Positions 62,440-64,000 of a DNA stretch of 64,000 bases are shown here, one piece after another. A program made the translations under genes and the position numbers. Below the pieces are notes generated by a model. The model ran no database searches. It worked only from the letters and a program-made list of their open reading frames with translations, and was not told the origin of the DNA. The stretch comes from Symsagittifera roscoffensis (lineage: Eukaryota > Xenacoelomorpha > Acoela > Convolutidae). How positions within the stretch are numbered: the stretch's first letter is position 1; each line of letters begins with the position of its first letter. The stretch covers positions 26,667,547 to 26,731,546 of the forward strand of contig NC_087067.1 of the NCBI RefSeq assembly GCF_963678635.1. The letters run 5' to 3'.

Positions 62440-62765
62440 AAAATAATAAGTAAACAAACGATAGACCGACAATTCAAACCCTTAATACAAACCATAAATA
62501 TTTCAGATCACAAAAAAAAAAACTCCAGGCCGGTCTCAAACCACGGACTTTTATCGTCCTAGCCATGGACGTAACCTCTTCGCCATATGTACAGGAACAC
62601 AACCTAAGTTTCAATGACTATGCTAAGCGAGTTGTTAACATGAAAAACTTGAATCGATTAAGAGACAAGCTATGATTCAATGTTTATGTTTTAAGTTGTT
62701 AATCTGAAAAAAAAAAACGTTGTATGTTCCAATTTGATGATGCTTGATAATCGCAGCGCTTGTTA
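62440..62765 (-). repeat. tRNA-headed SINE fragment
   Basis: The minus strand at 62520-62600 reads ATGGCGAAGAGGTTACGTCC (A box), then AGTCCGTGGTTTGAGACCGG (B box). The outer block GTTGTTAATCTGAAAAA near 62695 is shared with 17340. Confidence 0.55.
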
Positions 62766-62769
62766 GCTC

Positions 62770-64000
62770 ATCCGGAGATTTTTGTTCAACTACTAGTATT
62801 TCATCTTTTAGCTCATTCGATCGCCTTAATGCGTAAAACCAACAAGAAACTTTTAATGCTCAACAAAAACAATTAAAAATTATATTTCTTCCTTTCGTTT
62901 TGCTTTCTTCCAACTATTGTGATCGGAATATTCTTCATGATGTGAATACACAATATGGCTTTATTTTCTATTAGATTTGAAACTCTATTTTCTCAAAGCT
63001 CAAAGTCCACACAGTTCAGTTACACCAATCAACCATTAGTGCAAAACAAAAAAGCTGCAATTCGCAACACAAACAAAAACCACGGACTTCAAAAAATTCA
63101 AATTAATACAAAAATGAACCTCAAAGAAAACCTCAAAAACGAAATTCGTAGACTACGTGATTGCGACCACATACCAACAAACTTTATATCGAACTGAACG
63201 TAAAATTTTCAATTTAGGATGAAAAAAGTGTACTCGAATTGTATTACAAGCGTTGTTTTAAGTATCATTATGGCTCAAATTATTAAATTTGCAATTTTTA
63301 ACTTCATAAATTAAAGACAACTGCGTTAGTAAAATGTACTAGAAACTTACCTTCTACATTACAGAGACTAACATTAATAACTGCACATCTACAATAACTG
63401 CCAAATCAAACTTAAAAAAGTTCAACAATCATCCAACGGAAAGGATCTTTTCATAATTCTAGAGAGTAAATATAACTTCTTCGAAATTCTCAAAAAACTA
63501 AAACGATTAAAATTATCTGCGAAAATCCGATATTTCAAGATGAGCAAAAAATGGTATCCGTTTCAATTAGTATAACTTAATCGCACTCTTGCGCGCATAT
63601 TTCTGAATCAGATGGAACACGCCAGCACTAGAGATGAAAAAGCGAATAACATCCAGCGCTTACCGCATTCTTTTTTAAAAACTGGGAGTTCCTTATCACA
63701 GCGTAAACACATTAAAATGAATTGTACCAAAGCATGATGTTGGAGCATACATTATTGTTTCGTTACAAGAAGTGACACAAGCTGGTGCAATGAAATAAAT
63801 CTTACGATTATATCCGGAAATGAGACCACATTTATGGATGGATAAAAATAGAACACCAGAAATTATTCTTAATTTTAGATTGCGCCTGCTTTTGCTCCCA
63901 TTTCTACACTATAAGCCGCTAATACGATCCTGTATCTGCGAAAGAACTTGAAGATGTTGGTATTTTCTGTTATAAGGCCCAATCTTTTCCATAGACTGAA
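62770..64000. other. Right-end region, no gene recognised
   Basis: The only ORF of note is plus 62955-63197 (80 codons, MALFSIRFETLFSQ.., Asn/Lys-rich); I match it to nothing and codon composition follows the AT bias. The missing 5' exons of TRMT2 could lie here or beyond the window. Confidence 0.4.

Noticed and set aside
62955-63197. 80-codon plus ORF rich in Asn and Lys
   Set aside because: No family, no splice or promoter context, and composition expected of AT-rich sequence; left only as a note.

Overview
This is an AT-rich eukaryotic window with kilobase-scale GT-AG introns full of repeats. The conserved proteins are animal-like, so I read it as an invertebrate metazoan nuclear genome; I cannot place the phylum. 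All five genes I recognise lie on the minus strand, so transcription runs right to left. Exon borders were set by hand from protein-family similarity, GT/AG dinucleotides and matching phase. All 26 introns reconstructed this way are GT-AG and phase-consistent.

From high to low coordinates (transcription order): (1) a TRMT2A/B-type tRNA m5U54 methyltransferase, 8 exons at 46494-61118, N-terminus not found; (2) a complete glutamine:fructose-6-phosphate amidotransferase (GFPT), 16 coding exons, 743 codons plus stop, 18504-46198; (3) gamma-glutamyl hydrolase (GGH), 3 coding exons, 18798-20569, lying entirely inside the last intron of GFPT on the same strand; (4) EXOSC6/MTR3, an exosome ring subunit, 3 of at least 4 exons, 2017-4755; (5) the first 472 codons of RINT1, one uninterrupted exon running off the left edge (1-1418). 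The proteins belong to unrelated pathways (tRNA modification, hexosamine synthesis, folate turnover, RNA decay, ER-Golgi tethering).

The gene-poor stretch 4756-18477 and the introns hold: a decayed non-LTR retrotransposon with a 309-bp tandem triplication (5440-7105); two near-identical 1.44-kb tandem units (9595-12469) that create a chimeric exon-like ORF; hAT-type MITEs with poly-G tracts; a ~160-bp degenerate satellite (12695-13565); a 390-bp tandem duplication (17281-18050); a large MITE family with GAGTCAATGAACG termini; a second element family marked by GGTCGGAAC ends; at least two tRNA-derived SINE families sharing a hairpin tail; and a quasi-palindromic GCGGATTCCGC minisatellite.

The most notable arrangement is GGH nested in the last GFPT intron. 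GFPT's last 14 residues are encoded 249 bp beyond the GGH stop codon. The only canonical polyadenylation hexamer seen in that stretch lies after the GFPT stop, so the two genes may share a 3' end. I found no CRISPR array, prokaryotic operon or clearly new protein system.
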